From contig NZ_CP135921.1 of assembly GCF_032397745.1 (NCBI RefSeq), positions 7,056,501 through 7,120,500 on the forward strand: 64,000 bases of DNA. The letters are read 5' to 3'. Source of the DNA: Bradyrhizobium prioriisuperbiae. GTDB taxonomy: Bacteria; Pseudomonadota; Alphaproteobacteria; Rhizobiales; Xanthobacteraceae. Shown here piece after piece: positions 1-9,200 of the stretch (position 1 is its first letter; the number at the start of each line of letters is the position of its first letter). The notes under the pieces are model-generated. The model did not search any database, had not been told where the DNA came from, and saw nothing but the letters and a program-made list of their open reading frames with translations. The position numbers were made by a program, and so were the translations under genes.

Positions 1-1
1 G

Positions 2-559
2 TCGGCAACGGCGGGTTCGGCGACCATCGCTTATGCGAACGGCGCCTTTTCAACCGACTTCACGGTGACGGGCACCTGGTCGACTGTCAGCCTGAAAGCG
101 TTCGGTCTCGTGCTGCCCACCGACAGCACGGCCATCAGCTACGCGCCGAACGTCCAATACCGGTTCGATCTCGGCAACAGCTGGTACCTCGAACCGACCG
201 TGGGCATAACCTATACCGAGAGCTACACCAGAAATTTCGAGACCAAGATCGGCGACAGCACGGAAGTGCATGGCGGCGCTCGTTTTGGCACGGAATGGCT
301 GTGGGGGGACTGGAAGGTCCAGCCCTCGGCGACGGCCATCCTGTTCACGGTGGTCGATCAAAACTCGATCTTCGACCAGCTCAACCAGCTCGCGCCCAAC
401 AACAGCGCCAGCAACAAGGATCTGCTGGGTGGCCGTGGCTCCGGCAAGCTCAACTTCATCTGGGACACCAATTTCTCCAGCTACATCGAAGCGCATGGCT
501 CCAGCATCGGAAGCGCGAAGGCCTATGGCGGCTCCGGCGGCCTGCGCTGGACGTTCTGA
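2..559 (+). CDS. Autotransporter-type outer-membrane beta-barrel protein, C-terminal part (5' end outside window)
   Basis: The frame is open back to the first bases of the window, so only about 185 C-terminal residues are seen. They alternate polar and hydrophobic residues in strand-length blocks such as ISYAPNVQYRFDL and WYLEPTVGITYTESY, and the chain ends in GGLRWTF. A terminal aromatic residue on a last beta strand is the classic signal for outer-membrane barrel insertion. By family knowledge this is the translocator barrel of an autotransporter or a related barrel protein; the passenger cannot be judged. It is followed by a palindromic repeat and then by genes on the other strand, so it appears to be the last gene of its transcript. 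A porin-like barrel is the alternative. Confidence 0.75.
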   Translation, partial: SATAGSATIAYANGAFSTDFTVTGTWSTVSLKAFGLVLPTDSTAISYAPNVQYRFDLGNSWYLEPTVGITYTESYTRNFETKIGDSTEVHGGARFGTEWLWGDWKVQPSATAILFTVVDQNSIFDQLNQLAPNNSASNKDLLGGRGSGKLNFIWDTNFSSYIEAHGSSIGSAKAYGGSGGLRWTF

Positions 560-615
560 TTAACGAGATTTGCTGATCCTGTTTGTTCGCCGAGCGATTA
601 GATCATCTTATCTTT

Positions 616-730
616 GTCGTTACCGGGCTTGTCCTCAGCGACTTCGGCTTCGCCGAAGTCGCGGAAACAACCCCGATTAGGGACGCACTGCGCCCCTAAG
701 CGAGATCACCGGGACAAGCCCGGTGATGAC
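616..730. repeat. Long interrupted inverted repeat (family C)
   Basis: The outer arms read GTCGTTACCGGGCTTGTC and GACAAGCCCGGTGATGAC. Between them lies ACTTCGGC-TTCGCCGAAGT, itself a hairpin, and the block TTAGGGACGCACTGCGCCCCTAAGC. A near copy of the arms and of the TTAGGGACGCACTG block is at 51931-52017, so this is a dispersed element rather than a private terminator. It fills most of the 213-base gap between two convergent genes and may still act as a bidirectional terminator. Confidence 0.75.
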
Positions 731-772
731 ATGTGAGTGGCGAGGCGCTTCAATTTCCAACGCCCACAGGCC

Positions 773-2311
773 TCACCGTCTCTTCGGCCGCTGCACGTGC
801 GAGAGGATATCGGAGGCTTCCAGACTCCCGGCCTCCGCGGCCTTTGCAAGCAGGAGCTTCGCCCCGGGGACGTCCTTGCGGCCACCGATGCCATTGGCCT
901 GGCATCGGGCCAGATTGACCATTCCGGCCGGATCGCCCATCGCCGCACTTTTCTCGTAGAAAGCGCGGGCCTGCTTCAGGTTCCTGGCGCCGGTCCATCC
1001 CTTCTCGGCAAACTCACCCAGCTTGTTGATGGCGCCGGGGTCGCTGAGGTCAGCGGCTTGCCGGAACAGGGCATGGGCCTTGGCGAGATCCTTGGGCCCG
1101 CCCGCGCCGCGCTCGTTCTGGAGACCCAGGCGGACGATGGCGGGCGCGAAATTGATTTTCGCGGCAATCTCATAATAGAACCGCGCCAGTGACGGATCCC
1201 AGCCGACGCCGGTGCCATCGTCATACATGGTGCCGAGAGCGTAGAGCGCGCGTGTATTGCCGAGCTCGAACGCCTTCTTGTAGCTCGCGAGCGCGGACGC
1301 ATAGTCCCGCTTTGCAAACTGCGCGCGTCCGAGCTGATAGTGGAAACGATCGACAGCCGGAAAGCGCCTGACGGCGTCCGTGCACGCCGTGATGGCATCG
1401 ACGACCGTCTCGACCTTCACGATCGCAATGCTTCTGGCCTCGGCGACCCGGGTGGGACCATCCGGCGCGGCCGTGAGTTCATCGCAGGGCTGCGCCACCG
1501 ACGGATCGGACAGATAGGCCTGCTTCACCGCGTTGAGAAAAACCTTGTCCCTGGACAGCTGGCCATACATGTAAGGCGTCTGTTTCTGCTGCGTCGAACT
1601 CCTGACATCGTCGCGCACCTTGCGGAACAGAAAGTTGATTTCGAGGTCCGGCTCGGCCAGGTATTTCAGGATCGCCGCGGCAAACGGGCTGTTGCGCGCC
1701 GCGCCGTCCCCCGACGTCCGATCCTCCGAAATCTTGTCTTCAGAGATCTTGCCGGGTTCGGCCGCAAAGAACACCAGCACGTTCCTGAACGTCTCGGATG
1801 AGCCGGATGCACCGGCCGGGTCTGCACGATCCTGCCGCTCAAGCTTGGCGAACGGATGTCCACGCAATGCGTCAAGGACAACCAGTCCGAGCTTTCGCGC
1901 CTTGGCCACGCCTGACCACACCGCGCGCAGCGGCACAGCCTCGGTCGAGTATGACGACGAGGTTGCAAGCCTGGCATCGACGGGAATGAGATATCCGTCC
2001 ACGCCGGGGTTGACGCTGTAGCCGGCGAAATAGACCAGCGCGATGTCGGCCTTGGCGGCTTTGTCGGAGAACTCACCCAGCGCCGCGCGCAGATCATCAG
2101 CGCTGCCGTCTCGCCGCAGAATGACGTCGAAGCCCAATCCGGTCAGCGCGGCGGCGACATCCTCGGCATCGTTGGCGGGCGTGGCCAGGCCGGGCGCATT
2201 CTTGTAGCTCGAATTGCCAATCACCAGCGCGGCCCGATTGTCGGCGGCACCGGCGCAGGTGTTGACGATCAACTGAAAAACAACAGCGAGTGCGGGCACA
2301 GAAAATCGCAA
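773..2311 (-). CDS. Catalytically dead caspase-fold (peptidase C14) protein with Sel1 repeats
   Basis: This 512-residue protein has a short signal peptide (about residues 1-22, ending CAGAA). A caspase p20-like fold follows: ALVIGNSSY at 28-36, ALVYFAGYSV near 91-100 and GLVVLDALRGHPF near 142-154. In active family members the second block reads FAGHG and the third DACR. Here the His position is Tyr98 and the Cys position is Leu149, so both catalytic residues are missing while the surrounding fold is kept. The region ends with LEINFLFRKVRDDV and YGQLSRDKVFLN, like its neighbour. Residues about 320-500 carry Sel1/TPR-like repeats (ALYALGTMYDDGTGVG, GMVNLARCQANGIGG), a protein-binding solenoid. 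It starts 16 bases after the stop of the active caspase gene, so the two are probably co-transcribed. A scaffold or decoy role is inferred. Confidence 0.85.
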   Translation of the reverse strand: MRFSVPALAVVFQLIVNTCAGAADNRAALVIGNSSYKNAPGLATPANDAEDVAAALTGLGFDVILRRDGSADDLRAALGEFSDKAAKADIALVYFAGYSVNPGVDGYLIPVDARLATSSSYSTEAVPLRAVWSGVAKARKLGLVVLDALRGHPFAKLERQDRADPAGASGSSETFRNVLVFFAAEPGKISEDKISEDRTSGDGAARNSPFAAAILKYLAEPDLEINFLFRKVRDDVRSSTQQKQTPYMYGQLSRDKVFLNAVKQAYLSDPSVAQPCDELTAAPDGPTRVAEARSIAIVKVETVVDAITACTDAVRRFPAVDRFHYQLGRAQFAKRDYASALASYKKAFELGNTRALYALGTMYDDGTGVGWDPSLARFYYEIAAKINFAPAIVRLGLQNERGAGGPKDLAKAHALFRQAADLSDPGAINKLGEFAEKGWTGARNLKQARAFYEKSAAMGDPAGMVNLARCQANGIGGRKDVPGAKLLLAKAAEAGSLEASDILSHVQRPKRR

Positions 2312-2327
2312 GGCGAAGTCCCCGTCG

Positions 2328-4856
2328 TCAGTTGGCTGCGCGGGACGAATGCCGCTTCATCCAGTCCCGGTAGGTCAGAAACGCGATCCCCAGCCGGCCA
2401 TAGTCGACCTGCAGATAACCGCTAGCTGCTTGTGACACAGCCGCCGGCCGACGCCTTGCCACCTCCTGTGCCAAAACGCCCACATAGACCGTGGAGTCGC
2501 CGATGTACCTGTAACGATAAAGATGAAGCCCGCCGTCTGTACGCCCCAGCAAGACGATATCCTGCTTCAGGCGGCGGTCCGAGGGAACCCTGATATTGCT
2601 GGCCGCATTGGCTGCGGCCGCAGCCGCGGCTTCAGCCGCCTTCTTGGCAGCTCTGTCCGCCGCACCCGAGGCAGCCCTGGACGCTGCAAAGCCCGCGGCA
2701 TTTGATGCCGCCCGGCCCGCCGCGCTCGATGCCGCGCGACTGGCCGCACTGGAGGCCGCGGTGGACGCCGCACGGCTGGCTGCGCCTGACGCTGCGGTGC
2801 TGGCGGCATGGGCCGCCGCCCGGCTTGCCGCCTGTGACGCCGCCGTGGCTGCAGCCTGGCTGGCCGCATTCGCGGCCGACGTCGCGGCGGCCTGGCTGGC
2901 CGCGGAGACTGCGTTGCTCACGGATGTGGCGACCGTATTGCTGACAACGTTGCTCACCACATTGCCGACAATGTTGCCGACATTCTGATTGACGCGTTCG
3001 ACCGTCTTGCGATAGGCGCGATTGCGCTCGATTTCCTGCGCAGAACGCGTATAGGCCGACACGAGGTAGCCGCGCCGGCGCGCGTCCCGCACCGCATCAG
3101 TCATGCAGCGGTTGCGATTGCGTTCCCGATTTTCGGGAATCCGGCTTTCCAGGATCCGGCAACGCTGGAACTGGAGCTGAACGTAGTCGGGATATTTGGC
3201 GGCCGCTTTGCCACATGCGGCCGCGTCGCCGCCGAAGCAACTGTTGACGTCTTCATCCTGCGCTGTGCGGAGCATCAACTCGGTGGGATCGACCCGCCGC
3301 AGCGCCATGTCGCTGCCGGGCGGCAGGCGATGATGGCGCATGCTGGGATATTTCTCCGCAAAGCGTCCGACCACCTTCTGGTCCCGCGAGTCCCGCAGCA
3401 CCGCCCAGACCTTCTCGATGGAGTCCGCATTTTTTGTCGTTGCGTCAGGCGATGCGCTGTCGAGCTGATAGGTCGACACCGGCGGCTTGGGCAGGTCTAT
3501 CGCAGCGTTACGGGAGGATGACGAGCTGCCGAGCGAAGCCAGCACCGTGCGCGCCTGCTCGACATGTTCGCCCTGGGGGTAGATATCCAGAAAGGCCCGA
3601 TAGGCCGCGGGCGAGCGCTGCTGCTCGACCAGCGTCCATGCGAATTTTTCGGCGCTTTGCAGTTGCTCGATCCGGTCGCCAGCCTCCCTTGCATAGGGGC
3701 TCAGGGGGAATTGCTCCTGGAAACGTCGCAGCGTGGCGATCTCGTTGGTCGAACGCACGAAGGTCCAGGCCACCCTCTCCGCCTCGGCTTCAGCGGCGGC
3801 GGCGGCGACCGCCGCGTCGCCCTTGAGATAGACCTCGTCGTTGGAGAGCGTGCCGTAGATCGCCGGCTGTTGCGTCTTGGTCTCGGCCACAACGTCGTCA
3901 TGGACCATGCGAAACAGATAATTGATCTCGAGGCCGGGCGTCTCCACATGGCGCACCAGCGAACCCGAATACGGACTGTTGCGCCCGGTGCCATCATTGG
4001 CGGTGGTGCCGGCGGCGGCGGCGAACGCCACCAGCACGTTGTCGTTGACATCGACCGGAGCGAGGCCGCGCGCACCCGCATCATCGATCGCAGACGCCGA
4101 TGGGGCCGGATCAGGGCGAGCCGTGGTTGGCGTGCCAGGCTTTGTTGCGTCGGTTCGGGTCGCGTCCCTCGTCTTCGCAGCATTTTTCGCGCCCGGCTTG
4201 GCGCTGGCCAGCGACCGCCGCGCGGCTGCCGTGGCTGAGGCGAAGGGATCGTTGCGGCACGCGTCGAGGATCACGAGGCCAATGACTTTCGGAATCAGGG
4301 AAATATCGATCAGGGTTTCGAGATTGATCGCCTCGGCATAGACGTCGACCTCGGACTTGATCTCGGCATCGACCGGAATCAACCAGTTCCTGCCATCGAT
4401 CTCGACGCCATGGCCGGCGAAAAAGAACACCGCCTTGTCGGCCGTCTTGGCCGCCTTGCCGAACTCGATCAGCGCCAGGCGGAAGGCGTTGTAATCGAGA
4501 TCGTTCAGATGCTTGACGGAAAATCCAAGCCTGGTCAGCGACGCCGCCATGTCCGCCGCGTCATTGACGGGATTGGGCAACTGCACGACCTTGCGATACG
4601 CACTGTTGCCGATGACCAGCGCGATCTTTTGTTCGGTCCTTTGTTCGACTTTTGCGTCGGTCTTTTGTTGTTCGACGTTTGGCTTTGCGTCGTCCTGGGC
4701 CCAGGCCGGATGCGCCGACATCGTTGCCAGCAGCATCACGCCGAGGATTCTGGCGCGCAGCGGGTTCCCCCACACGCAATGGAAGACCCGACGCATCGCG
4801 CGGGTCAGTTCTCCGTCGACCTCCCGCAGCAGCCGAACAGATTGAGGCAGTTCCAT
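2328..4856 (-). CDS. Exported caspase family protein with AASx repeat linker and C-terminal Peptidase_S74 domain
   Basis: The 842-residue product has a signal peptide ending AHPAWAQ at about residue 54. The longest start (4856) is given; a start at 4796 (MRRVFHCVWG) would place the signal peptide at the true N-terminus and has GGAG 14 bases upstream. Residues about 77-360 form a caspase p20/p10-like domain: ALVIGNSAYR, FFFAGHG (His149) and VILDACRND (Cys200), with both catalytic residues intact. Helical repeats with FxxxxPxSP-type motifs follow to about 470. After a basic, Asn-rich segment, residues about 650-754 are some 25 copies of the tetrapeptide AASx. The end (759-842) begins SDRRLKQDI and continues YVGVLAQEV and YLQVDYGRL, which is the Peptidase_S74 intramolecular chaperone of phage tailspikes; Ser759 and Lys764 match its self-cleavage dyad spacing. 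The fusion is unusual; see findings. Confidence 0.88.
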   Translation of the reverse strand: MELPQSVRLLREVDGELTRAMRRVFHCVWGNPLRARILGVMLLATMSAHPAWAQDDAKPNVEQQKTDAKVEQRTEQKIALVIGNSAYRKVVQLPNPVNDAADMAASLTRLGFSVKHLNDLDYNAFRLALIEFGKAAKTADKAVFFFAGHGVEIDGRNWLIPVDAEIKSEVDVYAEAINLETLIDISLIPKVIGLVILDACRNDPFASATAAARRSLASAKPGAKNAAKTRDATRTDATKPGTPTTARPDPAPSASAIDDAGARGLAPVDVNDNVLVAFAAAAGTTANDGTGRNSPYSGSLVRHVETPGLEINYLFRMVHDDVVAETKTQQPAIYGTLSNDEVYLKGDAAVAAAAAEAEAERVAWTFVRSTNEIATLRRFQEQFPLSPYAREAGDRIEQLQSAEKFAWTLVEQQRSPAAYRAFLDIYPQGEHVEQARTVLASLGSSSSSRNAAIDLPKPPVSTYQLDSASPDATTKNADSIEKVWAVLRDSRDQKVVGRFAEKYPSMRHHRLPPGSDMALRRVDPTELMLRTAQDEDVNSCFGGDAAACGKAAAKYPDYVQLQFQRCRILESRIPENRERNRNRCMTDAVRDARRRGYLVSAYTRSAQEIERNRAYRKTVERVNQNVGNIVGNVVSNVVSNTVATSVSNAVSAASQAAATSAANAASQAAATAASQAASRAAAHAASTAASGAASRAASTAASSAASRAASSAAGRAASNAAGFAASRAASGAADRAAKKAAEAAAAAAANAASNIRVPSDRRLKQDIVLLGRTDGGLHLYRYRYIGDSTVYVGVLAQEVARRRPAAVSQAASGYLQVDYGRLGIAFLTYRDWMKRHSSRAAN

Positions 4857-4995
4857 TTTCTTGCCAACTCAAGCGATTTCAAGAGGATATCCAGACGCGA
4901 TGCCCACGCAAAGTCCACCTTGGATAAGTCTCTGGGAACCCGGAGATGGTTCAAGCCGGAACCATTTTTTGCGCATGGCAATGCCGCGGATCAGA

Positions 4996-5634
4996 TCAAA
5001 CGCCGTCGTAGACGGTCTTGATGCCGGCATGGTCGCCCAGAAAATTGTAATCCCTGGCCACCGCGGCTCGCAAGCCTGCGACAGCATCAGCCCGCACACG
5101 ATATGGCTTGGGCCCTTTCATGAGATCCTGCGTCTCGGCAAGTATCCGGTCGGCGAGCTTCAGTGCTTCCAACTCCGCGCTGCCCGGAATCATCACGCCC
5201 GTCACATAAGTTCCGCCCAGATTGTTTTCACACAGCCTGGCAAACAGCGACCCGGCGAGCCATGCCGCCGCCTCGTCATCGATGGCAAGCACGTAGTTGC
5301 CAGCTTTGGGCCCGGCGAGGTCGAATTGCGCATGGGTCGCCTCGTGCACAATCGCCGCCTGCTCGCTGCGGACGACACTGCCAAAACTCTCGCGTGAAAA
5401 ATGAAACGTGTTGTTTTGCGGATCATACTGGGCCGCGGCGACGTTTCCCGCGGGCAGACTTGCCCGCTGCTGAACGCCGACGGCGCAGGTAATTCTCCCG
5501 GACTCGACGGCCAGTCGCACATTTCCATAGCCCAGGCCTGTCACCCTGAGCCCATTGAGATCGAAATTGATCAACGGCAGCATTGGATTGCAGAGAACAG
5601 ACCTCACCGTCTGTTTGAGAACCTCGTTCGACAC
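4996..5634 (-). CDS. Zincin-like protein with HExxH motif
   Basis: The protein has 212 residues and no clear signal peptide. Residues 92-105 read QAAIVHEATHAQFD, which holds an HExxH zinc-protease motif (His97, Glu98, His101). The segment IDDEAAAWLAG at 118-128 offers Glu121 as a possible third ligand about 20 residues downstream, the arrangement seen in gluzincins. The family is not recognised beyond that. It is the first gene of the minus-strand caspase operon; 139 bases separate it from the caspase start, so co-transcription is likely but not proven. It might process the exported partners or be an unrelated metal-binding protein. The metallopeptidase call rests on motif and local context only. 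Confidence 0.65.
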   Translation of the reverse strand: MSNEVLKQTVRSVLCNPMLPLINFDLNGLRVTGLGYGNVRLAVESGRITCAVGVQQRASLPAGNVAAAQYDPQNNTFHFSRESFGSVVRSEQAAIVHEATHAQFDLAGPKAGNYVLAIDDEAAAWLAGSLFARLCENNLGGTYVTGVMIPGSAELEALKLADRILAETQDLMKGPKPYRVRADAVAGLRAAVARDYNFLGDHAGIKTVYDGV

Positions 5635-6205
5635 CGCGCAGTCTCCATCAGTGGTCAGACGACGAGTGTCCCGAATTCGAAGTCCGTATCAGTTCGCAAA
5701 ACGAATTCGTTTCGCGTCCGGTCGCGCCGGGAGCGGATGCCCCCGTGCTGACGCCGGAATTAAGATGATGGTGCACTTTCCGGCCGCGGGTCATCTCCCA
5801 TATGGGAATGGTGCTGTCATGGAAATCATGTATGTCCACAGTCCAAGCGGACTGCGCCTCACAACTGAGACACCGCAATTTCCATAACAGTGCGGTTGCC
5901 GTGTTGCGCTATCGCGCGGTGTCTTGCGCATCGCCGCGTGCCGCCCCCTTTCCACCTGCGGGCGCCAAAAGGCGCCGCCGCGTCGAGGCTTGGTCGACAA
6001 ACTTCGTCAAATGCCAATCTGAATGAGTCGTTAAATCGCTTAAAACTAGCCTGCGTGCGGTAGCGATGCCGTAACAACTTGGCGGATAGCCTGCACGGCC
6101 GCCGCCGCATTTCGAGCAGCATTCGGCGGATCGATTTGATCGCAGTTTATTCAACAGGCGCCCCGCCGGGCGTCCGGTCGCTGCTCTTTGGATTGGAGCG
6201 TGACA
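5635..6205. other. 571-base divergent intergenic region
   Basis: No convincing gene is present; the short frames here lack ribosome sites and family features. The region separates the minus-strand caspase operon from the plus-strand 1136-residue gene and must hold both promoters. It contains two CGAATTCG palindromes (see separate entry). The part from about 5990 to 6060 is locally AT-richer (GTCGTTAAATCGCTTAAAAC), a plausible promoter area for the downstream gene. Confidence 0.5.
5672..5712. promoter_or_regulatory. Candidate operator: two CGAATTCG palindromes 30 bp apart
   Basis: CGAATTCG occurs at 5672-5679 and again at 5702-5709. The second copy sits inside a perfect 14-base palindrome, AAACGAATTCGTTT (5699-5712). 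The 30-base spacing is about three helical turns, so a dimeric repressor could bind both on one face. The pair lies 38-78 bases upstream of the zincin start. No regulator gene is adjacent. Confidence 0.45.
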
Positions 6206-9200
6206 ATGAGCATTCTCCTTGCTTCCACTGCCACCGCCAACTGGACCAAGCCCCTGCCGAATAACAACATGTTTGGATTCTGCGTTGCTTATGGCCAAGT
6301 GTGGCTGGGTCACGACACTGTCTACGGCTACGATCAGGTGACGGGTGAGCTGCAATATCAGCTAACCGGTTTCAACGGTAACGTCCGTGCGGTGCAGCCG
6401 TTCGACGGCGGGCTGGTGGCGTTGAGCATCGACGGGAATATCTACAAGGCGGATATCGAGGGGAATGCCGCACCTCGCGCATTCGGCCGATACAATACCG
6501 AGCCAGGCTGGGTGCAGTCGCAAGCCGGATCGGTCTATTTCTTCGCTCAGAAGACTGGCGTCTGTCGGATCGCCCCAACCAATGGCGGACAGGTCATCCT
6601 GGACGTGCCCAACAGTGAGATCCAGGACTTCCCGGTGCTGGCACCTGATGCTGTGCTGGTGCCGCGGAAGCCGAACTTCATCGATGTGACCGATCCGCTG
6701 ACACTCGCGATCCGCAGCACGATCACCATCCCCGGCTTGACCATAACCGGTTTTTCCGGCGGAGCGTCGAATGGGCCTGTGACCTTCTTCATTCTGAGAG
6801 AAAAGACGCTGATCGCGCTGGATGCCACGTTGCAAACCATCGCATGGCGTGTCGAGGTCAATGCCAAGCTGACGGTGGCGGCCGCCGCCGACCCGAAATT
6901 CTGCTATGCCGGAACTAGCGATGGCCGCATCTTTGTCTTCGATGCGGTGACCGGCAAGGCGGTGCGGCAGCTTCGGCTCGGCTCAGGGGCGATCAACAGT
7001 ATCTTTCAGGACGATGGGCTTGTGTATGCCGTCTGCACAGAGAAAAACGACACCTTCATCTATGCGGCCGATCCGCAGACCGGAACCGTGATCAAGCACA
7101 GGACCGGTCAGAATGGTTACATCATCGGCATCGACAACGGCGTCGTCTACTACCAGGACATTGGCGCCATCGGCGCCGTCCGCCTCGCCGACATCGTGCG
7201 CGAATTCTATGCCGAGTCGGTTCTGGTGCAGGACTTCGCCTTCGCGAGCGGCAATGAAACGAAGAAGCCCAGCGTCCACTCCGAGATCACTCTTTACGAC
7301 CGCAGCGGCAGTCCATGGGCGACGCAGACTGTGATGGTCGGTTGCACCAGCCCAATCACGATCAAGAGCGGCGGTGTCTCTTTCAATATCGACGCCAAGA
7401 CCGCCGCGCCGCTCAAGACCGACAGCACCGGAAAGCTGCGTATCGACATGCCGGCCGGGGATGTCGATTCCAAAGGCGTGTTCCGCAGCGGCCTGACGAG
7501 CCCCGCGTTGACATTGCTCACAAGCTTCATGGACCCCGACGACCGGGTTCTGGTGCGGCCGGACGCGCAGCTCCACGATGAGCTCGGAAAAGTGACGCAG
7601 GCGCGACTGCAAACCGCCAAGGGCTACGACGGCAATCTCATTGTGGTGGATAAATACCGCAAGGACAACAAGATCATGACCAACGTCGCGGGCATGATCG
7701 GCGCGACCAGCAGTATGGTAAAGGACTCGCTCGAAAACAGAAAGACGCTGCTGGCGGCGGCCGGCAAGCGTTACCTCGCGCCCGGCTGCGACATGGGGAC
7801 CATTTGCTGCTGCAAGGCCGGCAACTACCAATGCAAGCTCGTCTGCAACAGGGCGTTCGCATTCGATCTCGATCCGGCGCGTTCGACCTTCGGCTATTTC
7901 GGCAGCAAGCAGGACATCGAACGCTGGCTCAAGGATCATCCGGTGAGCCATGAAAACCTGCTGATGTCGTGGGGCGACTTTTGGGATGCGGTGAAAAGCG
8001 GAGCCGCCAAGGTCAAGAACGCCATCGTCTATGCCGCCAGGCAGGTCGAGCATGCGGCCAAGGATGTGGTCAAGACCGTTGTCACGGCTGTCATCAACGG
8101 CATCGAAAGGACGATGGACTTCGTCGTCGACACGGTCGAACACGCGATTGGCATCATCCACGGCATCTTCAACGAGATCGTCGGCGCCATCGACAAGGTG
8201 CTGGAAACCCTCAGCCTGATTTTCAACTGGGACGGCATCGTCAGCCTCAAAAACGACATCAAGGCGAATATTGGCAAGGCCTTCGACCGGCTGCTCAAGC
8301 CGCAGACCGAGGGCGGCAAGAGCCTGCTCACGCAGGCGCGCGAGAAGGGTGACCAGGCCTTCGCGGACATGCGCAGCAAGCTCAACCGCGCGCTGGACGA
8401 CCTCGACGACCGTATCGGCAAGCAGTCGGGCAGCGGTGTGCAGCAACACAACGCCGGCCCGAACAGTCCCGCCAAGGGCGGGGCCAGCTCGAACTGGCTG
8501 CAGTCGAAGATGAACGACAATCTTCTGAGCGAGCAGGCGATCAAGACCCATGCCCTGGCCGCGGCTCCCGGTTCGGCGATCCACATTCCCGCGTTCACAC
8601 TGCCAGGCGATCTGCAGAACGAGATTTCGCGGTTCGTGGACGATCTTCAGGGCCGGGTGACCGGCGACGTCAAGACCTCGCTGGATCGGCTGAAAAGCGC
8701 ACTGGGGCCGTCGAACGACGACCTGTTCGCCCAGAGCTTCCATTTCTTCCTGGAACTGGTACGCGGCGCCATCAATGTGGGCCTGGATATCCTCGCCGCG
8801 GTATTCGACGGCGCCATGCGCCTGCTGGAGAAAATCCTTGCGGCTGCATGGTCGTATATCCGCGACGAGACCATTACGATCCCGTTCGTATCCGATCTCT
8901 ACCGATCCCTGACCAGGAGCGACCTGACCGGCCTCGATCTGGCTTGTCTGCTGGTGGCGGTGCCGGCCTCGCTGGCGATCGCGGCCGTCTCCAGCGGCCG
9001 TCGTGCGCTCGCCGGTGCCGCGCAGCTATCCGGCATCCTGGGAGGCGTCGCGCAAATCGTCTGGTCAATGGTCAGTGCCGGGGTCGGGGCGCTGAGCGCC
9101 ACGGTCGCCGATAAGCTGACGGCGCTTTCCCCCACCGCGAAGGTCATATTTGGTGCCATTCGCGGTTTGCTGCTCGCAAGCTTCGGGCTGGCAGCGCGTG

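Noticed and set aside
2590..2910. Candidate satellite or CRISPR-like tandem repeat
   Set aside because: The 12-base period is explained by AASx codons in the caspase gene; there are no spacers.
6983..8743. Minus-strand frame of 586 codons inside the propeller gene
   Set aside because: Antisense shadow: no ribosome site, no family features, and the plus-strand frame has clear repeat structure.
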